From: Phallus indusiatus
Taxonomy: Eukaryota > Basidiomycota > Agaricomycetes > Phallales > Phallaceae
DNA length: 64,000 nucleotides
Reading direction: 5' to 3'
Assembly (NCBI GenBank): GCA_027605045.1
Contig: JAQFWX010000023.1
Coordinates: forward strand, 1 to 64,000
The notes beneath the pieces are model-generated. The model was not told where the DNA came from. It saw nothing but the letters and a program-made list of their open reading frames with translations, and did not search any database. Positions 1-10,199 of the stretch are shown piece by piece. Numbering within the stretch: the first letter of the stretch is position 1; every line of letters begins with the position of its first letter. Both the position numbers and the translations under genes were made by a program.

Positions 1-186
1 AAAAACCCTAAACCCTAAACCCTAAACCCTAAACCCTAAACCCTAAACCCTAAACCCTAAACCCTAAACCCTAAACCCTAAACCCTAAACCCTAAACCCT
101 AAACCCTAAACCCTAAACCCTAAACCCTAAACCCTAAACCCTAAACCCTAAACCCTAAACCCTAAACCCTAAACCCTAAACCCTAA
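1..186. repeat. Telomere, (CCCTAAA)n
   Basis: Twenty-five perfect head-to-tail CCCTAAA units run from base 6 to 180, then a partial CCCTAA to 186. The C-rich strand reads 5'->3' into the chromosome, so base 1 is the physical chromosome end and the G-strand is TTTAGGG. The array has no degenerate units, as expected for a recently synthesised terminus. Confidence 0.98.
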
Positions 187-199
187 CAAACTATCCTAG

Positions 200-615
200 C
201 GGTTTTTCATCCCTCCACCAATTCCACTCACACCGGGTTTTGACCCTCACCAATTTCCACTCACACCTGGTTTCTGTCCCTCCCCCAATTCCACTAGCAC
301 CTGGTTTTCAATCCTCCCCCAATTCCACTCACACCGGGTTTCATCCCTTCCCCAATTCCACTCACTCCCAGTTTCTGTCCCTCTCCCAATTCCACTAGCA
401 CCCGGTTTTCAATCCTCCCCCAATTCCACTCCCATCACATTTTTGTCCCTTCCCCAGCTTCATCCCTCCACCAATTCAACTCATACCAGGTTTTCGTCCC
501 TTCCCCAATTCCACTCATACTGAACTTTTGACCTTCTGCCAATTCAACCCCCACCAGAATTTTGTCCTTCCACCAATTCCACTCACACTGTCATTCTGAC
601 CCTCCACCCCAAACT
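200..615. repeat. 34-bp subtelomeric minisatellite
   Basis: The phrase AATTCCACTC followed by a (C/A)ACC(G/T)GGTTTT-like stretch and a CCCTCC-like pyrimidine stretch recurs with starts at about 220, 252, 287, 321, 354, 388, 422, 473, 507, 541 and 575. Spacing is 32-35 bp with one longer gap of 51. Units are imperfect. No gene is seen; the array sits directly inside the telomere. Confidence 0.85.
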
Positions 616-1775
616 CACATCCACTTTTCATCCTCCACCAATTCCAAACTCCAACCATCATCCCATTTCAACCACCCAAATACAGTCCAGCATCAAAATA
701 CAACTCCACATCAACATCCAGATTAACACCCTCCACATCAATCAAATCCATCTAACTATTACCGTCTCCACTGCCCTTCTACAATCACACCAGATTCAAA
801 TATCAGATTCAACTTCTCAACTTTTCAAGATCCCAATCAGACCAAGCCCCAAATCCAGATTGAAATATAACACCAACACATCAGACCGTCACCAAAACTC
901 CAGATTTGAACTAAAATACAACCACAATTGTTACAAGTACAACATTGTCTCGATCAAATACTGAATGCCGTCTCAGATCCCCAAGTGACCTACACATCCT
1001 TCTACAGGGAAACCAGAAGTCCAGAAATACTAGAACTGTAGAACCGTAAATCAAAACGTAAAAACATGTCAAGTGAAAACCAGCAAGGAACTAGAAGTCA
1101 GAGTTTGCGTAAAACAGTTCTATCCACCTCAATTCTCTTTCAAACTTATCCAAACAAAAAACATACTAAATAAAATAATTCTCTCTGCAAATCCTATTAG
1201 ACAAATCTCCCTATTTACACCCTTTCATACAAAATCAGAAATAACTAAACTTTGCGTAAAACAATTCTAGAGAGCTCATTTCTCCTTCAAATTGTACCAG
1301 AGAAAAAACATACTAAATAAATTTATTTTATCTACAAACAGTACTAAATCTTCATCAGCCCCTAATCAGCTAGTATTCATTAGAAGTTCCAAAACAAAGT
1401 TCCAAAACAAAGTTCGCATTACAAGACCGAAATCACAACCAACTCAATTTCAAGTCCCAGTCTGAAATACAAGATAGCTTACACAACCCGAGACAAGCTA
1501 CCAAAACAGAATTCAAGACTCCCATCTTGTGCATATATCCAGTCATAACAAGACAAGTCCCTTACCAAAACCGAGACTTGAATCAGAGTTGAAATATTTA
1601 CAAGTCAAAAAGAAATACCAGCTCAATGTCAATCCAAAAGGACTGCCAAAAGTACCCAAGTATTACCATTCCCATCCCACTCGTCATGTCTTTGTCCATC
1701 CACCAGTTTCGACTCTCATTATTCCATCTCAACCTTCTCAGATTAAACAGTCTGAACAATCTATGTCATCATCAC
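616..1775. repeat. AT-rich subtelomeric DNA with satellite copies
   Basis: Non-coding AT-rich DNA. At 1104 and 1251 it carries the anchor TTTGCGTAAAA, also found repeatedly at 2718-3700. The stretch at about 1288-1374 (ending in CCCCTAATCAGCTAG) is nearly identical to about 3725-3811, so the two blocks are diverged duplicates. Small open frames here have no recognisable protein. Confidence 0.7.
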
Positions 1776-2171
1776 TGTCAGGGTACGTCTCTGGTCTACG
1801 GTCACTCTAGTATATTAGCGTAGTATAGTATAACCTACTTAGATGCCTACGCGCTCTACGTCGGTCATACGGTACCCGGTATACCGGTCCGTATTTATCC
1901 CTCGCGTATTCTTCCGAACTCTCCCCGTTTCTCCGTTCGCTCCATTCTGCCCTATCTCCCTCTTTCTCTACGTCATCCGTATTGTCCTCGGCTACCGTCC
2001 TTCCTATTGGTAGATAATGCACCTGATAGCTATTGGTTAGAGATAGCGTAATCATGTATATATACAACTGTGCGCGCATGAGTAGTTCCTTGTGCTATTA
2101 TAGACTGGGTTACTGGGTTATAGTAGCAGTCTGATCCTTAAGTCTAATCGCTGAACGATCGTGCCCTAACA
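1776..2171. mobile_element. Solo LTR, 396 bp, with 5-bp target duplication
   Basis: The block begins TGTCAGGG and ends CCCTAACA, the near-inverted TG...CA termini of an LTR. It is flanked on both sides by ATCAC (1771-1775 and 2172-2176), a perfect 5-bp target-site duplication. No internal retroelement sequence is present, so this is a solo LTR left after LTR-LTR recombination. Its interior does not obviously match the other LTRs in the window, although its termini and its length equal those of the copy at 11916-12311. Confidence 0.85.
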
Positions 2172-2700
2172 ATCACCGGTTGTTGCACAAGCTCAAGCAC
2201 CAGTCCCAGCTTTACCACAACCAGCCAAACAATACCAAATCACTTATCACATAGCATATACTCACCCGTAACAAAAAATGCCCCAATACCAGTTAGTGCC
2301 TCACTGGAGAGTCACTTATAAGTTAAAATCCATACAATCAACACCTTCTACGGGAGCGGTAAAATCAGAACATTAGAATAAAACAGGATTCAAGCTAGAG
2401 TCCCATCACACCCATAACAGAAGACTGAAATCAAAATACAAGTTCCAGTTCCAGTTATTCAATCCAGAAGTAAATATTTCAAGAGTCCCACCTTATACAT
2501 CCATCGTGCATATACTTACCCGTAATACAAGTTAAAAATTACCAAATCCAAGACTCGGAACTCGTAGCAATAATATATATTTAGAGTCCGCATTGAAATT
2601 CAAGTTATGTCCAGCTCACATTCATTTATCACATAGCATATACTTACCCGTAACCCCCGACTCGAGTTACTTCAAAACTCACCGTTAACAAAAGATTGCA
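2172..2700. other. Non-coding AT-rich spacer
   Basis: No gene is recognisable. The phrase GCATATACTTACCCGTAA, with small changes, recurs near 2258, 2510 and 2635, so this stretch is also repetitive subtelomeric DNA. Confidence 0.5.
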
Positions 2701-3830
2701 AATATTTCTACTCAGAGTTTGCGTAAAACAGATCTAACCAGCTCAATTCTCTTTCAAGCTTCTCCAAATAAAAACGTACTAAATCAAATAATTCTCTCTA
2801 CAAATCATATTAGACGTACGTGAATATCTGATCAGTCAAATCTCCCTAAACCCAACCTTTCATACAAAATCAGAAATAACTAAACTTTGCGTAAAATGGT
2901 CCTACACAGCTCAATTCTCCTTCAAATTTCTCCACAAACCGTATTAGAACTACGTGAATATCTGATCAGTCAAATCTTCCTATTACTAGCATTTCATATA
3001 CAATTGGAAATAACTAAAGTTTGCGTAAAACAGTTCTATCCACCTCAATTCTCCTTCAGATTTCTCCAAACAAAACACGTATTGAATAAAATAATTTTCT
3101 TCACAATCCATATTAGGAGTACCTGAATATCTGATCAGTCATATCTTCCCATTACCACCGTTTCATACACAATTGGAAATAACTAAACTTTGCGTAAAAT
3201 AGATCTACACAGCTCAATTCTCCTTCAAGCTCCTTTAAAAAAAACGTACTCCATCATTTAATATTCCTCACAAACTATATTAAGAGTATGTAACCGTTTC
3301 ATTGGTTCAATCTCGTTATTAGAATAGTGGAATTCAAAATTGAGAATAACTCAAGTCAGAGTGCCACAGATATACAGAGATCGATTCTGCTTCAAATTGT
3401 ACCAAAAAAAACATACTAGATCGTTTATTTATATCTACAGGATTGCAAATATTTCCGGTCAGAAAAAACTCCCTAAGTATGAGATCGAGCGAAATATATT
3501 ACAAGACCGAAATACAAGTTTGCGTAAAACAGTTTTATCCACCTCAATTTTCTTTCAATCTTCTCCAAACAAAAATCGTACTAAATAAAATAATTCTCTC
3601 TACAATTCCTATTAAAAGTACATTAATATCTGATCAGTCAAATCTCCCTATTACCAGCCTTTCATTCAAAATCAGAAATAACCAAAGTTTGCGTAAAACA
3701 GTTCTACACAGCTCATTTCTCCTTCAAATTGTACCAGAAAAAAACGTACTAAATCAATTTATTTTATCTACAAACAGTACTAAATCTTCATCAGCCCCTA
3801 ATCAGCTAGAAGACGCGGTATAGCATAAAT
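2700..3830. repeat. ~168-bp AT-rich subtelomeric satellite
   Basis: The anchor TTTGCGTAAAA followed by a CAGCTCAATTCTCCTTCAA-like stretch starts at 2718, 2886, 3020, 3189, a degenerate copy near 3356, 3519 and 3688. Spacings are 168, 134, 169, about 167, about 163 and 169 bp. The units also share a downstream ATCTGATCAGTCA phrase. The array does not code for protein; open frames across it are short and differ between units. Confidence 0.8.
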
Positions 3831-5230
3831 TCATACAGTGTCATTCAAACTGCACTTAAAGCATCCATCAAAATTACCCTTATTTTCCCTGCCCTAAAAT
3901 TATTAAAAATAACTAATAGATATAACAAATAACACTACAAATTTTTATACTATATTTCTACAACAGTTCTCACAGTACAAAGTACTATCTCCTCCAAATC
4001 AGTCTCTCCTCAAAGTAGCATGTAAATACCAATATCATTCTACAGAGCCCAATTCTTCTCGGAATAAAGTTCTAAAACAAGACGTACTAAATCAATTTTT
4101 TTTCTCTACAATTCTTATTAAGCATGTCTCACTAGTTTATTATGCAAACGCTCGTTTCCGAGTGTTATATACCTAAGCTACATCCATTCACTTAAATAAA
4201 ACATGTTCCAAAAATTCCCTGACATAGGTATATGCGGGGTCAAAAAATAGAGAAAAAAAATCCATTCTACCCATGTTTTTTTCTTGTAATTCCGTTAAGA
4301 ACTGAGCATTCTAGAGTAAAAACAATATTGCACAAACTCACTGTACTGACACTCACCCACAGGAAGTTCCCCGAGTTCCCCGAGGCAACAAGCACCCATA
4401 AGGTTATTTGTAGACATTCTAAAAATAGCGAACCCATCTTTTTCGGTTTTTGATTTGGCCGAGTTTTCGGGTCTCTAGAGCCAAAACAAAAAATTTGCAC
4501 AAATGCCTCGAAAATTCACTGTAGTTTTGGCTCTACAGACCTGAATTCTTCACCAAATTGAAAAAGAAAAAAACGTAGTAAATATTTTTTAAATCTCTAT
4601 CAACGGCGTTATACGTCGGGCGCTTATCTGATAAGCGCCCGTGCGCGCGCAATCTTTCCTGTGTTGTACAGCTAGCTGAGTTCGAATTCAACTCTCTCAC
4701 CACTCTGCCTTCCCCCACCATCCTCCCCTTCCCCATCCACCCAAATCTCCCTCATATTTTCGCTTTTTTCATTTATTCTACCTCTCCTCCATTCCATCCA
4801 CCTATTCTACAGCGTTTTGGAGGGTTTTCTGTGCCGGATGGGTCAGATAAAGGCAAGGTTTGGATCAGTGTCATCCAGGTGAGTAGCGTTCCGGTTTTTC
4901 GTTCTTTTTTCCGTTTTTTTCTGATTTCCTGTCATCTTCCTAGGTATGTCATGCTCTCTGGAGCTGGGGACATTTCCCCTCGTCTTTTGGCAGCCTGCGG
5001 ACCGGTGCACAACTTCATCATCAGCGCAACGTCCCGTTGCCGTTCATCAGGCCGCCGCTCTGAAGATCTTGAAGTGCACCGTCCCGCTCGTTGTCATCGG
5101 ACAACATCTTGGTTTGAGGGCTACGTGGCCTTTGCCGGGATTATCACCACATGACTTATGTCATGATTAATTCTTTGCGTCCAGTCGATTAAGAACGACC
5201 GTTGATGCTCCCTTCGGGGATGTAGGTGTT
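3831..5230. other. Non-coding subtelomeric DNA, no gene recognised
   Basis: AT-rich to about 4560, then a mixed region with a CGCGCGC patch near 4645 and pyrimidine-rich DNA at 4690-4800. An open frame of 107 codons at 4831-5154 has no recognisable domain. No RNA gene was found. Confidence 0.5.
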
Positions 5231-5234
5231 TTTT

Positions 5235-5745
5235 TACTCTCTTTAATATAACGGTATACCGTTGTTATGACGGTACACTGTTATTATGACGGTGTACCGT
5301 TATATTGACGGTATACTGTTATGTTGACGCTACGCTGTCCGTTCAACGCTACGCTGCCCATGCAACGTTATGCTGCCCGTACAACGTTACGCTGTCCGTG
5401 CAACGTTATGCTGTCTGTGCAACGTTACGCTGCCCGTGTAAACATTACGCTGCCCGCGCAACGCTACACTGCCCGCGCAACGCTACACTGCCCGTACAAC
5501 GCTACACTGCCCGTACAACGCTACGCTGTCTGTGCAATGTTACACTGCCAGTATACTGTTATGCTGTCAGTGCAGTGTTATACAGTCCGTGCAATGTTAC
5601 GCTGTCCGTACAATGTTACGCGGCCAGGGTACCCTTACACCGTCAGTGTACCAGTATGCTGTCGGTGCAGTGTTACGCTGCCAGTGTACCATTACGCTGC
5701 CACTACCAGTATACCATTACGCTCTCAGCGTACCGCTTTACAAGT
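5235..5745. repeat. 19-bp minisatellite, about 27 units
   Basis: Tandem units of the form CAACGTTACGCTGCCCGTG (19 bp), with G/A and C/T variants, fill about 510 bp. The left end grades into ACGGTATACCGTTATTATG-like units of the same length. Because 19 is not a multiple of 3, all three forward frames cycle through the same codons and stay open (for example 5305-5769 and 5321-5809); these frames are not treated as genes. Confidence 0.9.
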
Positions 5746-5844
5746 ATTTACTATATGTATATTAACTAACATAATAAAAGTTATTATATTATTTAAACAA
5801 ATACATTGAAATATACAAAAATAAAATGAACACGAACGTGCAGT

Positions 5845-6230
5845 AACACTAAGCGGAGAGTGATGCTAAGCGGAAAGCACTCTAAGCGGAGAGCACTCCA
5901 ACTCACCACGGAGACTCTCACTAAGCGGAGAGGGTAGTTAAGCGGAGAGGGCAGTTAAGCGGGGAGGTATCCCAAGCGGAGAGTAGAGAGTGCTTACCGG
6001 AGAGACTCTCCTTGATCAAATGCTAAGCGGAGAGCCTGTTAAGCGGAGAGACTACTACAAATACATTAAATATACTAACCGGAGAGGTAGAGTCACCCGA
6101 GCGATCAAATTTCGATAGACCGGAGCAATCAAAATGATGAACGCTGGTACTGAATGGGCCAGGGACAGAACTGAATAGATCAGCCCACTTAAGCGGAGAC
6201 TCTCCGCTTGCAATACCGGAGGGTCCGGTA
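5845..6230. repeat. Cluster of TAAGCGGAGAG motifs
   Basis: About thirteen copies of TAAGCGGAGAG or one-base variants (TAACCGGAGAG, TAAGCGGGGAG, TAAGCGGAAAG) are scattered at irregular spacing between 5845 and 6215, sometimes paired with the inverse CTCTCCGCTT. The irregular spacing and constant core look more like a protein-binding or structural array than a tandem repeat. The cluster stops exactly where the truncated Ty3 integrase starts, so it may be part of that element's 3' end. Confidence 0.7.
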
Positions 6231-6235
6231 GCTCA

Positions 6236-9200
6236 TTCATTAGAGTAGTCCATTCCAATCGATTCCCAAGGTCTATTGGGAATCGGGAGTTGTTTTAACA
6301 GACCACTGGGGTGATTATTTTCCCCTTTATTGGTCTGGCACGTTCCGCAGGATCTGCAGAACGTATCGATGTCTTCAATCATCGATTTCCACCAGTACGC
6401 TTGTCTAACGTACTGAGACGTTTTGTAACGTCCAAAGTGCCCAACAATTTGGTGGGCCTCACTGATTATAATCTCAGTGATCCTCCTCCCCTTGTAAAAT
6501 GCGTTATGGGGGACGTATAATACATCGCGGAGGAACTGATTCTTGGTAAAGATCAGTTGGTTTTTAATTCCAAACGCCTTGTGAGCGTTTGGGTTGGCAA
6601 GGACCAGCTTAAATACTGGGTCCTTGTGATAACCTTGCTGTATCAGCGAGGTAAATTCAGCAAAGCCCTCAATTTTGGCTTTGAGAAGCTTGCTGTCTTG
6701 CTCTGCACTTAGGGCAAGTATATCCTCATCGGATTGCGCTTCTGTAATATCAGAAGGCATAGTATTTGAGGGACCTTCTACTCGAGGTTCCTCTCGTACT
6801 CGTGAACGTGTAATAACGTTCACTCTCACTTCATCCCTTCTTTCGATGGGAAGATGATCCCCTTCGGGATCAAGTCTAACGTCAGCATTGACGTATACCT
6901 CCGGAGGGTGAACCTCATCCGGAGTGTCCTCTTCGTAATAACGAGAGAGGCCATCGGCGACATTGTTAGTGACGCCCTTGACATGAATCGTCTCGTAATC
7001 AAAACGAGACAGGTATTCATACCACCGTGCTTGGCGCGGTGACATGCGAGGCTGGGTCTTGAAGTGGACCATGGCCTCATTGTCCGTTACTAGGGTGAAT
7101 CTTCGCCCTAGTAGTTTGTCCTCCCACTTGAGGAAGGCTTCAAGTACCGCGATGAGCTCATGCTCATGGGTGCGGTAGTTGTACTGCGCAGGGGTGAATT
7201 TCTTCGAGAGAAACCCTGCTGGCCTACATGTCTGCCATGTAGGCCCTTGCCCATAATAGGCACCGACGCCACATTTAGAGCCGTCGGTTACGACCCAAAT
7301 TGGATCTGGGTCGTCCACGTTAATAGGCTTCAAGATAGGAGCCTTTCGCGTGAGTGCTTTGATTGAATCAAAGCACTTGTTCAACAACGGCGTCCATACG
7401 AATGGTCTGTTGTTGTACGTACACCCTGATAGTGGTGTAGTGTATGCGGCTACCCCTGGTAGGTATGCCACAACGTATTGTACGAGGCCCAGAAATTTCT
7501 GGACATCGTTATACGTGCGTGGAGTTCTCCAATCACGTATTTTATCCATCTTCTCGTGATCGGGATGGATGCCATCATCGTCGATGATGTGGCCTAAGCA
7601 CTCCAGTCGCTTAGAGTACAAATCAACTTTACGACTACTCAGGTAAAGTTGTGCCTCTCGCAGACGCGAGAAGGCATTCTCTAGATGCTGCTGATGCAGA
7701 TCTATTGTGTTTGAATAGACGAACACGTCGTCTATGTATGCATCCGTCGAACGACCGATGCAGTCCCTAAATATATGGGTCATCAGACGTTGAAACGTCG
7801 ATGGGGCATTGCAGTCTCCTTGCTGCATGACATGGCTCTTGAAAGTGCCATAGATGGTGGCAAAGGTCGTCTTGTGGACGTCCTCTGGGACTATGCGTAC
7901 TTGCTCGTACGCCTCAGTCAGATCAATTTTTGATCTGTATTTGTGTCTCGCCACGTTCTGGCGGATGGTTTCCTGGTCAGGGAAGGGCGTTACGTCCTTC
8001 TCTGTGTTTTCGTTCTGCAGACGCAGATCGAACACGGTCCGTAGTGCTAAGACTACGGTTCGTTTCTGCAGGCAAAGCATAGGGATTGCCTGTGTAGCTT
8101 GTCATGTATCTCATGCTCTTGCCCCTGCTTCACCAAAAACACAACAAAAGGCCTAGCCACCAAACACCAAAAAACACTTTATAATCAAGAAAACCCTGGT
8201 ATCTTTCCTATTTTCTTTTTTAAGTTCTTGCTTGTCTCTGTTTCCTCTTGCTTTCCTTTATGGTCTTTTATTTGGTTATGTCCCTTATTATTTTAATTCA
8301 GGAACAGCTAGTTCCAGACCCTTTTTCTCTGAAACATTTTTCTCCTTTCCCCTGTCTCACTATAATTTTCCTTGCTCCACCTTTAATTAAATCTTAGTAA
8401 TTTTTATCTTTCACATGACCTTTTCCTTATTAATGTTTTGTTATGTTTGTAGCAGCCCAAAAGTGTATAAATAAGGGCTGATTTCTCTTGTAAAATTATC
8501 TTACTTGTAACTACTGTTGTGCACTAAAGTGCTTACCAATAAAAATTGGTGTTTTCCTCTTATCTTTTTCTTCCTCTTGTCTTCTTCTAATTGTTTGAAC
8601 TCCAAGCCTTAAGTTCAAACAATCCTACAACAAATACTTCAAGACTATCCAATACTCTCAACTGCAGCAAGCAAGTCTCACCTTCAATAACAAGACCTTT
8701 GGTTGCAAAACAATCATCCCCTAAACAACACTCTTGTTTGCAATAGTCAAGGTGCTTATACCTTGAGCCAAAGCAAATACATTACATAGCTACAGTTGGT
8801 TCCCACCAACCTGCAGTTACGTATCGCTGAATCTTTTCAGCGAGTAGCGCTTTGAGTGCATCCGGACACCTGGGGAGGTGGTACTGGATCTTCTTATTGG
8901 GCTCAATAAGAGGAATCTGGTGATTCACTTCCCGAAATGGGGGAAGTCGGGAAGGGACAGGACCGAACAGGTCACTGTACTTGTTCTTCCAGTACTCGAT
9001 GAGTGCTGGGATATTCTCTTCCGTCATCGCAGGGACGGATGAGCTGGGATGTTGGGTGCTGGCTAGCACCATCGCTCCTGTTTCAGGAGCGTGTCCAATC
9101 ACATGGTGATTGGTGTCGACCACCTCGCCATCGCGGGTGATTGTACCTCTGCTGAAATCCAGGCAGATGTTGTAGCGTCTCAGGAATGGGACGCCAATGA

Positions 9201-10190
9201 TCACATCATAGTGATCAATGTTGACGATGTCGAAGTACTCTTGAACATCGATACCTCCGAATTGGATTCGGGTGTACGTTCCATACTGGATGGAAGACTT
9301 GCTGCCCTTAACGGCCAGCTGCAGCACGACAGGTTTGTCGAGCTTGAAGGTTCTTGCTCCGGTGGCAAGAGAGAAATGAGGGGACATGATCATCCCCTGG
9401 CATCCACTGTCGACTAGGCAGTGGGCCAATTGGCCATTGACTGGCCAGAAACCCTCAATGGGTTTCGATGCGTTTCTGTCTCGTGTCGGAGCACGAGAGC
9501 TCACTCTAGCCGTATGGTCATAGAGTGGTTCCTTACTCGTAGCGAGTGAGGAGTCTTCATCATCCAATAAGGATGACTTGTGGACTGCGAAGTGCAGTCT
9601 ACGTTCCTCATACTCATCGTCAATGGTGAGGAGCATATACGCACTGGGACCATTGTCATCATCGTCCCATTGGTATTGAATACCCTCGTCATCTTCGACG
9701 GGGTCGTTGGTGGGCTCGTCTTGGACCACCTCTTCCTCCACAGCTTGTTCAGCTGTGGGGTCTTCCACGTTCTCCTGCGGGACATCGTTCGCTGTCTCGC
9801 CAGAGGTCTCTTCAACCTCTTCAATACGACCCACATTGGCTCGTACCTGTCTCAGTCTAGGGCACGCATTTCTGTAGTGTCCCACTTGCCCACAGTTGAA
9901 ACACGTGGGAGGGGTTGTGCTAGTACGATTGTTCGTACTATTTGGGGCAGTCCTAGTGGTCTGCGAGCTATGGTTCCTCGAGTTTGACGAGCTCGAGGGG
10001 CGATTCCCCAATGGGGAGTTACCATTTGTACGCGTCTCGTGAGGACGCGCGGAGGAACCGTGGTTCCTCTGGTTCAAGCGCATATTGTTGGTATGCGCCT
10101 GCCTTACCAAGTTGTTGTGGCTGCTACTGCTGCCACTACCGCTACTACTGCCTCCACTACTGCTACCTGCTGGGCGGGTAGTGCTTCCTT
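6236..10190 (-). pseudogene. pol: Ty3 pol: zinc knuckle, protease, RT, RNase H, partial integrase
   Basis: Reads downward from about 10190 in the -1 frame relative to gag. In order: an S/G/H/N-rich linker; a CCHC zinc knuckle (CFNCGQVGHYRNAC); an acidic stretch; a retropepsin with LVDSGCQG and a later VIIGVPFL; the start of RT (VTAGWWEPTVA) at 8792; then the 8100-8786 solo LTR; then RT with the YIDD catalytic box, RNase H (VTDGSKCG ... TDNEAM), and the integrase HHCC zinc region. The frame stops at 6236 just after SIGMDYSNE, at the first catalytic Asp of the integrase core, so the core is missing. The two RT halves are in the same phase once the 687-bp LTR plus one 5-bp duplication is discounted. 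Non-functional. Confidence 0.9.
8100..8786 (+). mobile_element. Solo LTR, 687 bp, nested in pol
   Basis: Starts TGTCATGTA and ends TACATTACA, near-inverted termini. Both sides carry TAGCT (8095-8099 and 8787-8791), a perfect 5-bp target duplication. Inside, TATAAATAAGG near 8465 and AATAAAAA near 8540 are placed as a promoter TATA box and a polyadenylation signal would be on the plus strand. It interrupts the RT domain of the host Ty3 element between VTAGWWEPTVA and TQAIPMLCLQK. Confidence 0.9.
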
Positions 10191-10199
10191 GAGACGCCG

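Noticed and set aside
2700..3830. CRISPR-like regular spacing of a conserved repeat
   Set aside because: Units are ~168 bp with the whole unit similar, the host is a eukaryote and there are no unique spacers; it is a satellite.
4831..5170. Possible gene (107 codons) in subtelomere
   Set aside because: No domain, odd composition and a competing overlapping frame; not supported.
5165..5225. Stretch ATTAAGAACGACC that recalls rRNA sequence
   Set aside because: The similarity is only a few bases; no wider rRNA structure is present.
5305..5809. Open frames of 154 and 162 codons with Cys/Thr repeats
   Set aside because: Produced by the 19-bp minisatellite; no start context, splice signal or domain.
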